NCBI GenBank assembly: GCA_036824465.1
Contig: DAITAC010000111.1
Coordinates: 1 to 12,627 of the forward strand
Origin: JAKOQB01 sp036824465
GTDB taxonomy: Bacteria > Pseudomonadota > Gammaproteobacteria > Burkholderiales > Burkholderiaceae_F
Direction: 5' to 3'
DNA length: 12,627 nucleotides
Under the pieces are notes generated by a model, which saw only the letters and a list, made by a program, of their open reading frames with translations, was not told the DNA's origin and ran no database searches. Positions within the stretch are counted from its first letter, which is position 1; each line of letters starts with the position of its first letter. The position numbers and the translations under genes are program-made. This document shows, one piece after another, positions 1-8,700 of the stretch.

Positions 1-222
1 GAAGTCGCGGTACTTACGCTGCGCGCCGAGTTGATGGTGATGTTGCGCAAGTTGATCGCAGCCAAGGGCTGGACGCAGTCGCAGGCCGCAGGGGAGCTTG
101 GCGTGACGCAGTCACGTGTATCGGACCTGGTGCGTGGCAAGCACGAAAGATTCAGCCTTGACATGCTGGTAACGCTTGCGGCCCGGGCCGGGCGTACTGT
201 CAGGCTCAGGCTGGCCGCCTGA
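1..222 (+). CDS. XRE/HigA-type helix-turn-helix protein (5' end outside window)
   Basis: The reading frame is open from base 1 to a TGA at 220-222, so the true start probably lies left of the window. A start inside it (TTG at 31 or ATG at 34) is possible but would cut into the conserved helix before the DNA-binding motif. The 73 visible residues contain a Cro/C1-type helix-turn-helix: WTQSQAAGELGVTQSRVSDL at about visible residues 28-47, followed by VRGK and FSLDMLVTLAARAG. That arrangement is typical of small antitoxins and repressors of the HigA2/COG5606 kind, which bind DNA and are normally encoded just downstream of a HigB/RelE-like toxin (phage Gp49-like). The toxin, if present, would be off the left edge. 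The protein ends normally. It lies outside the repeat-bracketed block and is unlikely to be part of the system to its right. The family call is firm; the antitoxin role is inferred from the family. Confidence 0.85.
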   Translation, partial: EVAVLTLRAELMVMLRKLIAAKGWTQSQAAGELGVTQSRVSDLVRGKHERFSLDMLVTLAARAGRTVRLRLAA

Positions 223-261
223 AACCGATTTTCGGTCGATCACGCGGATTCCCGTTCGGGC

Positions 262-352
262 GGATGCTTCGACAAGCTCAGCAAAGGGTATCGCGCTGCG
301 CCCAGTATCGAAGCCCGCGTTCGTCCTTCGATACCTCAGGACGAGCGGTGAA
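262..352. repeat. REP-like palindromic intergenic element
   Basis: The segment contains two related, imperfect copies of a motif: GCTTCGACAAGCTCAGC at 266-282 and CTTCGATACCTCAGGACGAG at 326-345. The second takes part in a perfect 9-bp inverted repeat, GTATCGAAG at 305-313 against CTTCGATAC at 326-334, with a 12-base loop. The words TTCGACAAGCTCAG and CTCAGGACGAGCGG match from memory a dispersed REP-type family found between genes in many Proteobacteria. Such elements are often moved by RAYT transposases. None is encoded here, so the element would be non-autonomous. Assignment is by motif recall and the visible hairpin; the outer limits are approximate. Confidence 0.45.
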
Positions 353-466
353 CAAGATCGGCGAAGCTCTGAACGATCGATTGCAGATTCGTATAAGCCG
401 GTCCGGCGCTGATCGACGGATCGATTGCGTCTGCCGAATAATTCGTCCGCCAAGGTCTCTTCCTGG

Positions 467-549
467 CCGCGAGCGGTCCCATCTCGGTCGGGCGGTTCAC
501 TGTGGACCGGCCAATGCGACGTGACGGCTTGACCGCGTGTAAGTGCAAG
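467..549 (+). repeat. Left copy of ~84-bp flanking direct repeat
   Basis: This segment matches 12536-12619 in the same orientation, with seven mismatches and one 1-base gap over 84 columns by hand alignment (about 90% identity). The longest identical blocks are CCGGCCAATGCGACGTGAC (507-525) and GACCGCGTGTAAGTGCAAG (531-549). Similarity stops abruptly left of 467 and fades after about 555. The two copies bracket the remnant, both giant genes and the peptide/enzyme pair. No tRNA 3' end is seen at either copy. It may be a member of a dispersed intergenic repeat family or a boundary duplicated when the block was gained. Confidence 0.75.
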
Positions 550-578
550 AAACTCGCAACGCGCGAGGTCCGATGCAT

Positions 579-785
579 CTAACGCGGTCTGCCGAAGAAT
601 ATCCGCGTGCGATAGGTCATCGTGACTGAACCGCGCTGCGCATGCCGGTCGAACAGTGCGTTCAGCGCGTTCACCATCGGCGCATGCAACGGATCGCCGG
701 GCTTGGGCGCGTGCGAATCTGATTCGACTCGTGCGATCAGGCCGGCGCGGATGAACATCTGCGCATTGTCGAGTTCGCCCGCTTG
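579..785 (-). pseudogene. C-terminal remnant of an unidentified gene
   Basis: On the minus strand a frame of 68 codons runs from just after an in-frame TAG (786-788) to a TAG at 579-581. It has coding character: about 74% of third positions are G or C by hand count, and the peptide looks natural, with LDNAQMFIRAGLIARVESD, then KPGDPLHAPMVNALNALFD, ending RGSVTMTYRTRIFFGRPR. An ATG at 756-758 would give a 59-residue product, but no Shine-Dalgarno is obvious. The closing pattern (LFDRH, then a Val-rich strand, then Y.T...FFGR) recalls the last strands of class I SAM-dependent methyltransferases. This is a weak resemblance only. I take it as the tail of a larger gene whose front was lost when neighbouring sequence was inserted or deleted. 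A genuine small gene is not excluded. Confidence 0.4.
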
Positions 786-977
786 CTAGCGGTGGCCGCT
801 GAAGACAGTCTGTTTTTCCTAAGGCCGCCGTCGGCCAACATCGGAAGCTGCTGATGTCGACCCTTACGGAAAACTCTCCATACTGGCCACTCGGCGTCCT
901 GCGTCGACGTCTGCGCGCCGTGGCCTGACTTCGTGCTCGTTATCGCTGCCCGGGCGAGAGACCTTTCGCCTCCAGAT

Positions 978-3900
978 TCAGAGATCGAAAAGCGCGGTGT
1001 ACACGAGCCGCTCCTCGACCACGCGGCGGCGGCGTGTCGCGCCGGCCCGCACCTCGGGCACAGTGCGGTCCGTGTAGTAACGCTCGTACTCGCGTACAGC
1101 GATGCGCGCCGGCTTGCCCCTTGCGTCGGGAAGCGTAACGCTGGTCTGCCAGATCGGCGGGTCCTGCCACTCCACGATGGGCGGCCTTTCGATGCCGGGT
1201 CCAACGATCGGGCCGGCGTGGATCGGGTCCAGGCTGACCGCGCTGCCGAAGTCGACGCGCCGGCCGAGTCGATCCTGCACCGTCGCTTTCGCGGGCGCGT
1301 GCCGGGCCGGCATAGCGAAGATTGAGCCTGGCTGCACGGCGCTGCTGCCCGGCGGCGCGACCAGACTCGAGGCGATCACGGCCAGGTCGCTCCATGCCAG
1401 ATCGGTGTCGAGTTGCGGATCGCGTGTCTGCATGACGAGCTCGACCTTGTTGCGACCGGTTTCGGTCGCCTGCCCGAATCCAGGAATGAAGGAGATGTCT
1501 TCGTACTCGGAATCGAGCGGGAACCTCATCGGACCGAACTGCGGCACCGTACCGCGCAGGCTGAATTCGAGCTGTGATCCGTTGCGCTGGAACACCGCGC
1601 GCCGGCGCGGCAACACCTGCGCAAATTCGGCGAGCACGACCTTCGAGATCTTGGCCTTCGGCAGCGCGTTCGGCTGGTAGCGCACCAGCGCCAGGCGCAC
1701 GAACGGCATGTAGCTGCGTCCGGGATCGAGTTCGATATCGCAGTACCACAAGCGGCGTGTCTCATCCCAGCGCACGCGATGCCCGATGACGCGCACCGTC
1801 GCGTTGAGCTCCTGCAGCAGAACCATTTCGTCGAGCACGAGCGCCGGGAAGTCGGTCACGCGGGCGTGCAGCAGCGGCTGGACGGTCATCGCCACGCCTG
1901 CCTCGGCCTCGTCCCGCTCGCGCAGCGTCACTTGCTCGTCCGTCACGCGTGCGCCGAAATCGGCAACGCGCGTGCGTGCCTTCGGCAGCACCGTGTCCCA
2001 CAACGGATCGAGGCCCCATTGCGTGACAAGTGGAACCATTGCCTGTGAGATGTCGGTGAACGGCCGGTCATCACCGAGGATCACCACGCCGAGCAGTTCG
2101 CCGTCCCCCGAGCTGAACCACGGCCGGTCGAGCCACACGCGCAGGCCATTGCCAAGGCGTGAGGTATCGAGGCGCGCGTTCGCGCCGGCTCCGCTCGGTG
2201 CATCAAGCCAGCGGAATGTCGGCACCGTGTACATGACGCGCGGAACGTCGGGCGGTGCACTGGCGCGCACGATCGTGGCCTGCCCGGTACCGCTCGCAGC
2301 GCGCAGAACAGGCGCGCCGGGATCGTCGTCGGCCCCGACGATCATCGCCGGGCCTTGCGCGATCGGGCCGACGCGCGTGACCTCGTCGCGCTGCTCATAG
2401 AGCGCCGCCGGCAGGTATTCGCGGAAGCGCGTCGTCCCGCGCAGCGTGTAGCGGATCAGACGGAACTTGGTATCGCCGAATTCGTGATCGTCGCCGCGTG
2501 CACGCGGTCGCTTGGCGGCATCGTGCATCTGCGCCGTCACCGCGTCGCCGAGACCGAACAGGTTCACATGGTTTTCCGCCAGCAGCACTTCGCCCAGGGC
2601 GCCTTGCGCGGGCACGCGCTCGGGGCCGAGCGGTTTTTCGGCGGGATCGTCGACCCACTCGTACCAGTTCGCTTCGACTTCGAACTTGCCGGTGCTTGGT
2701 CCGTGCAGACGGATCCGCGCATCGAGCCTTGCCTTCGCATCGCCAAGATTGCGGTTCGCACCGAGCACAAGAAACTCGGGCTTGCACACCGGCGCCTGGG
2801 TGGCATGCACCAGCGTCAACGGGCGGAACGGCGTGATCATCCAGCCACAGCCGGCCTGCGCCATTCCAAGCACGAAGTCGCGTTCGCCGGCCGAGTCGAC
2901 CCAGGAGGGCAGGCCGAACGTGCCGATGAATGCCTTGTGCACGAAGCTCGAATACAGCAGCCGCACGATCCGGCCCTTCGGCACGAAGAGCGTGAGTGCG
3001 CGCGCGTCTTCGTCCCACTTGGGCGCGCCGTCGTCGATGAATGCTTCATCGCACGGCGGATCGGTGAGCGCGGCTTCGCGCTCGGCCAGCACAACGCGCA
3101 GGCCCTGCGAATCGGGCCACTCCTTGCCGTGTGCGACGAGCAGCACCAGTTCCTGGTCCGGCGCCAAAACGACTGCCGCACTGGGGCCGAGCACCATCGG
3201 CGCAGTGACGCCCGGCAGGCCGTGCCCGGGTGCGGCGCGCAGCGCGAAGCCGCCCGCGGCCGGGTCGGGCAGATACGGCGTGTCGACGAGCGCCTCGCGG
3301 TGGATCACATACTGTCCGGCGGCGATCCGGTCGCCGGTCGGATTGGCTGGCGTGGGCAGCCGCGGTGGCACCGCGTTGGTCGTCGCGATACCGGCCGCCG
3401 CCGATGGCGTCACCAGTTCGATCTGCGTGTTCGCCCCAGCGTCGTACAGCGTGCCCGACTCGCGCGCAGCGATTGCGTAAGCGGTCTTGATGTCGGCGGC
3501 GTTTGAGAGCATGGCATCGAACGCGCCGTGCTGCTCGCATTGCAGTTGCGACGCCTTCGGTGGCACGGCATGTCGCTCGCTGATCGCCGTGTACTCGAAG
3601 TCAGCCGAGGCGGGCAGTGCGATCGCGGTCGCGAACGACGGCGTCGACAGGTAGGTGTTCGTGTTCGCGTTCCAGTTGCTGCGGATCACCATCCGTTCCA
3701 GCGACTCGCCCTCACTGGTGTGCGCACGCTGTACCAGCGCCGGCGGATCGACCGGCTCGAAGCGCCAGTACGCCACCGGCTGAGTGACGTTCTCGTCCGT
3801 GTCCAGCGACTTGTCTTCCAGTGCGAGGCTGTTGCCGGCGAGATCGACGATTCGCGCGCGTAGCCGATACGGCATGCCGTAGCGCAGTTTCGGCAGACTG

Positions 3901-5768
3901 CCTTTCGCGACGACGAAGGTGACCGCCAGGCCACTGCCGTCAGCGGCTTCGTCCTTCACGTCTTCCGGCACTTCGTTCTGCACGCCTGAAGCAGGATCGA
4001 TGTGCGCGCGCACCGTGCGGCCGGGACGTGCGGCGACGAGGCTCCAGCCGGTCCAGCGAAACAGCGACTCGTGCAGATAGTGATCGTCGGGATCGACGCC
4101 CGCAGTCGCCGTGCTCGAGGTCGAAGCGCCCTTGACGTAGCCCTCGTCTCCCGCCAGCGGGATCGTGTCGGCGCTGTTGACGAAGCGGTACGTGCCGACG
4201 CGCCGACACAGCGAGCGCCAGCCTTGCGGAGCTTGGCCGGGGGGCAGTGCCTGCACGTCGGCGCGGTAGCCGCGCAGTACGTCTTCCGTGAACAGCACGA
4301 CCTTGCGTGCCGCGGCCGCACTGGCGGCGATCTCCTTGTCCTTCAGCGCGTTCGATGCCGCGCCTTGCGCGATCGCCGCGGCGCGACCATGGCGCGACAC
4401 GCCGAGGCCCGCCGAGCGCAGAGCCGCGACCGGTTGTTTGTCGCCGGTGGTGTAAGTGACTTCACCGTCGGCGCCGAGATGCAGGCTCTTGGCGACCAGG
4501 TTCTGCGCGGACAGCACAAAGTCGACCGTCTTCAATGCCGCGCCGTCGGGATCGACCTGATACACATCGAACGGACTGCGCTTGTCGGGACCCCAGCGAT
4601 CGTCGGCATGTTCGAGCCGCAGCAGGCCGCGTTCGTGATCGGCGGTGCGCGGCCGCGACGTGAAGCGCGTCTTGTCGAGATACCACGCCGTGCGCGGACA
4701 GCGATCGTCGTCGAGGAGGTGTCCGTTGTCCCACTTGACCTTGAGCCCCATCACGCCCTTCACCGGGGTCGCCGCGACGAGCATCTGGTCGAGCGGCGAG
4801 TCGGCCGGCAGCGCGCAATCGATCACCAGTCCGAGTTCGCGCAGCAGCAGCGGATAGTCGGCGAACGAGGCGACGATGCGATGAAAATCGAACTCGGGCG
4901 CCTTGGGCGGCGGCGCGACGTTGGCCGGATCGGGCCGTCGCATCGCCAGTTGCTCGTCGCTCGGCGGTTCGCGGCGATAGAAGCGGTTGGCCTGCCACAG
5001 CGTGTATTCGCCCGCCGAGGACCATTGCGACATCAGTGGCGCGTCGGGCCGACCCCATGCCGGATCCTGCCAGTCAGGTGGCAGCACGCGAATCGGGAAT
5101 GTGCCCGCCTGGGTCGGATTGCCTTGGCCGTCGGCGCCGACGTCGACGCGCGGCGCGGTGTACTTGGTGTTCTTGCCGAAAACGAATCCGCGCACGCGGC
5201 TTTCGATGCCTTCCTTGTTCTTGTCGTCGAAGAAGCGGTCAAAACCGGGCAGCGGCACCTCGATCGCGCGGTCGCCGAAGTTGATCTTCTGCGTGCGCGT
5301 GCCGAGTTCGGTCAGCATGTCCTTCAGACCCGGGTGTGCGTCCTTCCACGGCAGCAGCGTCGGGTGCGACGCGGCCGACTGCACCGCGAGCCGGCCGTAG
5401 TGCTTGCGCAGTGTGCCCAGCACGTTGCGTACCGCGAACGACCGCAGGTTGACCTTGCTCATGTCCCTGAACTCGAATCCGGCCACCGGCGTCTCGTCGC
5501 TGAAAAGCCGCGACCACAGAGCCAGGCTTGGCTTGGTGATCGGCTGCAGGTCGATCGATTGCGCGCCGACTTCCAGCGCGAAGCGAGCGTGGCGCAGTGT
5601 CTCCGGCCATTGCGGCCAGTCGGCGAACGCTTTCAAGACCTGCTCATTGGCGTTGCCGGGTTTCAACCGCGGAGAGACGACGATCGACACCCGCAGCCGG
5701 CCGGCGAAGCGGCCTTCTTCGATGCGCCCGTGCGGCAGCACGGTCCAGACGATTTCTTGCTTGGCCAT
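978..5768 (-). CDS. Giant uncharacterised soluble protein, 1596 residues (second gene of operon)
   Basis: I cannot assign a function. The ATG at 5766-5768 is preceded by GAGGA six bases upstream, overlapping the stop of the upstream gene, so this start is well supported and translation is probably coupled. There is no signal peptide, lipobox or clear membrane segment. The N-terminus (KQEIVWTVLPHG, then LRVSIVVSPRL at about 25-35) reads as beta strands. Residues 280-292 form a Pro-rich linker and 460-490 an Ala-rich helix. At about 626-650, the segment YGMPYRLRARIVDLAGNSL has the look of an Ig/Fn3-like strand pair. Near 1353-1387, YMPFVRLALVRYQPNALPKA leads to VVLAEFAQVLPRR, which I recall only from unnamed large bacterial proteins. 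The C-terminus is basic then hydrophobic (ATRRRRVVEERLVYTALFDL). Composition is Pro/Asp/Arg-rich and mostly beta. Codon use is strongly GC3 (29 of the first 34 codons by hand). It is probably a multidomain cytoplasmic or structural protein acting with its 1432-residue neighbour. Confidence 0.9.
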   Translation of the reverse strand: MAKQEIVWTVLPHGRIEEGRFAGRLRVSIVVSPRLKPGNANEQVLKAFADWPQWPETLRHARFALEVGAQSIDLQPITKPSLALWSRLFSDETPVAGFEFRDMSKVNLRSFAVRNVLGTLRKHYGRLAVQSAASHPTLLPWKDAHPGLKDMLTELGTRTQKINFGDRAIEVPLPGFDRFFDDKNKEGIESRVRGFVFGKNTKYTAPRVDVGADGQGNPTQAGTFPIRVLPPDWQDPAWGRPDAPLMSQWSSAGEYTLWQANRFYRREPPSDEQLAMRRPDPANVAPPPKAPEFDFHRIVASFADYPLLLRELGLVIDCALPADSPLDQMLVAATPVKGVMGLKVKWDNGHLLDDDRCPRTAWYLDKTRFTSRPRTADHERGLLRLEHADDRWGPDKRSPFDVYQVDPDGAALKTVDFVLSAQNLVAKSLHLGADGEVTYTTGDKQPVAALRSAGLGVSRHGRAAAIAQGAASNALKDKEIAASAAAARKVVLFTEDVLRGYRADVQALPPGQAPQGWRSLCRRVGTYRFVNSADTIPLAGDEGYVKGASTSSTATAGVDPDDHYLHESLFRWTGWSLVAARPGRTVRAHIDPASGVQNEVPEDVKDEAADGSGLAVTFVVAKGSLPKLRYGMPYRLRARIVDLAGNSLALEDKSLDTDENVTQPVAYWRFEPVDPPALVQRAHTSEGESLERMVIRSNWNANTNTYLSTPSFATAIALPASADFEYTAISERHAVPPKASQLQCEQHGAFDAMLSNAADIKTAYAIAARESGTLYDAGANTQIELVTPSAAAGIATTNAVPPRLPTPANPTGDRIAAGQYVIHREALVDTPYLPDPAAGGFALRAAPGHGLPGVTAPMVLGPSAAVVLAPDQELVLLVAHGKEWPDSQGLRVVLAEREAALTDPPCDEAFIDDGAPKWDEDARALTLFVPKGRIVRLLYSSFVHKAFIGTFGLPSWVDSAGERDFVLGMAQAGCGWMITPFRPLTLVHATQAPVCKPEFLVLGANRNLGDAKARLDARIRLHGPSTGKFEVEANWYEWVDDPAEKPLGPERVPAQGALGEVLLAENHVNLFGLGDAVTAQMHDAAKRPRARGDDHEFGDTKFRLIRYTLRGTTRFREYLPAALYEQRDEVTRVGPIAQGPAMIVGADDDPGAPVLRAASGTGQATIVRASAPPDVPRVMYTVPTFRWLDAPSGAGANARLDTSRLGNGLRVWLDRPWFSSGDGELLGVVILGDDRPFTDISQAMVPLVTQWGLDPLWDTVLPKARTRVADFGARVTDEQVTLRERDEAEAGVAMTVQPLLHARVTDFPALVLDEMVLLQELNATVRVIGHRVRWDETRRLWYCDIELDPGRSYMPFVRLALVRYQPNALPKAKISKVVLAEFAQVLPRRRAVFQRNGSQLEFSLRGTVPQFGPMRFPLDSEYEDISFIPGFGQATETGRNKVELVMQTRDPQLDTDLAWSDLAVIASSLVAPPGSSAVQPGSIFAMPARHAPAKATVQDRLGRRVDFGSAVSLDPIHAGPIVGPGIERPPIVEWQDPPIWQTSVTLPDARGKPARIAVREYERYYTDRTVPEVRAGATRRRRVVEERLVYTALFDL

Positions 5769-5774
5769 CTTCTG

Positions 5775-5779
5775 TCCTC
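5775..5779 (-). promoter_or_regulatory. Shine-Dalgarno overlapping upstream stop codon
   Basis: On the minus strand the junction reads TGAGGACAGAAG directly before the ATG at 5768. The GAGGA core overlaps the TGA of the 1432-residue gene and sits six bases before the start. The 9-nt gap and shared bases argue for one transcript and translational coupling, so the two giant proteins are likely made in fixed proportion. Confidence 0.7.
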
Positions 5780-8700
5780 AGGCGAATGCTTCCGCGTATT
5801 CGCGCCACGCGTAGACCGTGCTGTTGTCGATAAGCGCGAGCTCGTCCGCGAGCTTCAGCGCCGGCTGCACGCCCATCAAATCGCGGAACGACGGATCGCC
5901 GTTGGAGCCGGCGAACTTGCGCTCGCAGGTGATCGTCACGCTCATCGAGAACATGAAGATCTCGACTTCGATCGTGAGCTGCGCCTTGCCGGCGCACTTG
6001 CCGCTTTCGAACTCGTAGCGCAGCTCCAGATACAGCTCCAGCGACGCCGAAATCAATCCGAGCACGCTGACGTGGCCGCCGAGTCGGAAGTAACCGGTCA
6101 GAGAACACGCCGACATCTCCATGCGGAAGTAGACGCCGGCCATCACGTGCACGCCGCCGGAGGCGACACCGAAATCGATCGACACGCTGGCGCCGAATTC
6201 GAATGCCGCTTCGAGGATCTGGATACCGTGCGGGTCGAGCGTGATGCCGAAGAAGCCGCCGCCGCCGAACATGTAGACCGTCAGGCAGAACGGCTGCTCG
6301 CGAGTGCAGAAATTGAACCGTACCGACAGCGGCTGGCCGATGAACGGCACTGTGAAGCCCGCGCCGAGGCTCAAGTTGGTCAGGCTGAAGACGCCGATCG
6401 AAATCCCCGGCAGCGCGACGTTGAAGCCGGCGTCGATGCCCTGCGGCGTGATGTCGAGGTGCGGCGGATCGGAAAACCCGTCGAGTGGGATCAGGTCGCG
6501 CAGCGTCTCGACGAAAGACAGCGGTCCGACGAACTTGATGTCCGTCAGCAGCACGTCGACGTTCATCTTGGCCGCGCTCGTGACGCTGAACTCGATCTTC
6601 TCGAAGTTCAGTTCGATGAACGATGCCGGTGCGATCAGCACGAGGTCGAAACTCTTCAGCGAGCAGACCACCGAAATCTTCGGTGCGCTCTGCCCGCTCT
6701 TCTTCACCTTCGCTTCCACCGCGACCAGGAAACCACGCTTGTCGTTGGCGCGGAAGAGCGGCTTGCCCGGCTCGAAGCCCCAGCTGTCGATCGGTGGATT
6801 CCAGTCGAAGCGGATCACCAGCTCGTCGCCGGTCAGCATTTCCAGCAGCTTCAGCAGATCGGCGGCGGCACCGAGCACCTGCAGCACCACATCGATCGCG
6901 GCGAGCACTGACTGCTTCACCGCGCCGTCGAGCAGGCGGAAGTTCGCCAGCGTTGTTTTCAGCGGAGCGATTGCCGCCTGCACCGCCTCGAGCTTGGTCT
7001 TCAGTTGGGCCGGATTCGACAGCAGCGCGCCGAGCTGGTCCGGTTGGCCGACGATCCCGTCGAGCGCCGTGTAAAGAGCCTTACCCTGCGTGATCAGCGT
7101 GGTGATCGTGAGCGCGTCGGCGAGAAACGTGTCGAGCTGGCTCGCCATTGCGAGCAGCGATTGGCGGAAGCCTGAGGGCAGCGATACACCGCCCACCTGC
7201 GCATTGGCAGTTGCGCGCAGGTTGGCTGCCGCAGTCTTCGCAGCGGCGATCGCGCCGGCAAGTCCGGCGAGATTCGGCGCCGTGTTGATCGGCTTCGCGC
7301 CGGCATTCGCGCCGGCGTCGAACAACTGCTGCACTTGGGCGGCCACGCCATTCAACGCCGTGGTGAGCTCATTGATGCGCGCTTTGACGTCGGCCACCAG
7401 CGGCGCCGCGTAGCTCTTGGACTGGTCGATCAGGTCCTGCAGCGTGCTCTTCACGGCGGTGATTGCCGCGTCGGCCAGCCGTCCCGGCTGATCCGCAATG
7501 CGCGTGACGAGATCGAACAGCCGCACCAGGCCGTTGATGAAGTTCTCGATCTGCGTGCTGGCCTCGGACGCGAACTTCGGAATCTGCTCGGGCTTGCCGG
7601 CCAGGCCGGTGACGGCCTGAATCACCTCGCCGAGCGGGATGCAGCCGAACAGCAGCGGCAGCGGCAGATCCGACAGCGTCTTCGGGAACGCATCCAGGCC
7701 GTTCATCTGGCCGGCGATGAAGTTGCTTACGTTGCCGGTCACGGGCCCGGTCAGGCGCGAAATCGCGCTCGGCTTCAGGTTCGGCTGCACAAAGCCGCCC
7801 GAGCGATCACCCTGGGTGGAGAAATCGAGCTGCGCCATGCCGGCTTCCGCCGTCACGTCGAGGAAGACCTGGCCCTCGTTGCTGGCGAAACCGTGCTGCA
7901 GGAAATGCGCGTTGAACTTGACCAGGTTGCTTTTGCTGCTGCCGGTCAACTGCGACAGCGCGGCAATACGAACGCGCGCCTGTTCGACTTTCGGATAGAA
8001 AACCGGCCGCGACAGGTTGTTGCTGTAGCTGCGCAGCGGCTGGTTGCTCTTCTCGAAGAACGCGTCGAACGAGATCTCATCGGCCTGGATCGTCGTGTCG
8101 CCGGCCTTCATGCTCTGTGCGAGCGCGACGCGCTGCTGCTTGATCTGGGCGACGCGGCGACCCGCACGCGCCGGATCGGTCCATGCCTTCTGCGTCAGGT
8201 CGGCGTTGGATTCCGCCGTCGCGAAATCCGCGACGAGCCTGCTGCCGACCAGGTTGCGCGGGCTGGCGAGCGTGTTGTCCATGAAGATCATCGGCAAATC
8301 GAACTGCACCGCGCGACCATCCAGATCGGTGCCGACGCATTCGAAGTTGAACGGTTCACCATTCACGCACGGCCAGAACAGCCGCTGGTCCATGAAGCCC
8401 GTGATTCCGCCGGCCGCGCTGCCCGGCTGGTCGAGATTCGGCGTTACGGTCGTGACGATGCGCACACTCGTGAATGGCATCTGCCGATGCAGGAAGACTG
8501 TCCCCGCCTTGTTGCTCAGGGAGGGATCGACGTACGTGCGCTCGCGCTCGCGAACGACGATGAACAGGCGCTGCCGCAGATACGCCGTGTTGCCGCTTTT
8601 TTGCTCGATCACGGGCACGCCATGTTCGTCACGCGCGCCGTTGTGAAACTTGCGTTCGCTGACCTTGACCAGCGCGACGCGATGCCCGAACGGAAACAGG

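Larger units (their letters stand above)
223..977. other. Intergenic stretch without an intact gene
   Basis: These 755 bases separate the helix-turn-helix gene from the 3' end of the giant-gene operon. From left to right they hold a REP-like palindromic element (about 262-352), the left copy of an ~84-bp repeat (467-549), a 68-codon minus-strand remnant (579-785), and then about 190 bases where I see only weak hairpins. One hairpin has 5-bp arms at 823-827 and 832-836. Another, arms 953-957 and 966-970, lies 8-25 nt past the stop of the 1596-residue gene; it has no U-run and could at most be a weak terminator. The open frames here lack convincing starts and look like chance frames in GC-rich DNA. 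The mixture of repeats and decayed coding sequence suggests past insertion and deletion at this edge. Confidence 0.6.

Noticed and set aside
467..549. The flanking repeat as a tRNA-derived attachment site
   Set aside because: No tRNA gene or tRNA 3' end is visible near either copy and no integrase is encoded in the window. The copies also differ at eight positions.
2355..3506. A 383-codon plus-strand open frame
   Set aside because: It is antisense within the 1596-residue gene and Arg/Ala/His-rich with no family resemblance.
4002..6911. A 969-codon open frame on the plus strand
   Set aside because: It lies antisense across the junction of both giant genes, has an Arg/His/Glu-rich composition typical of complementary frames in high-GC3 genes, and lacks a recognisable domain or a supported start.
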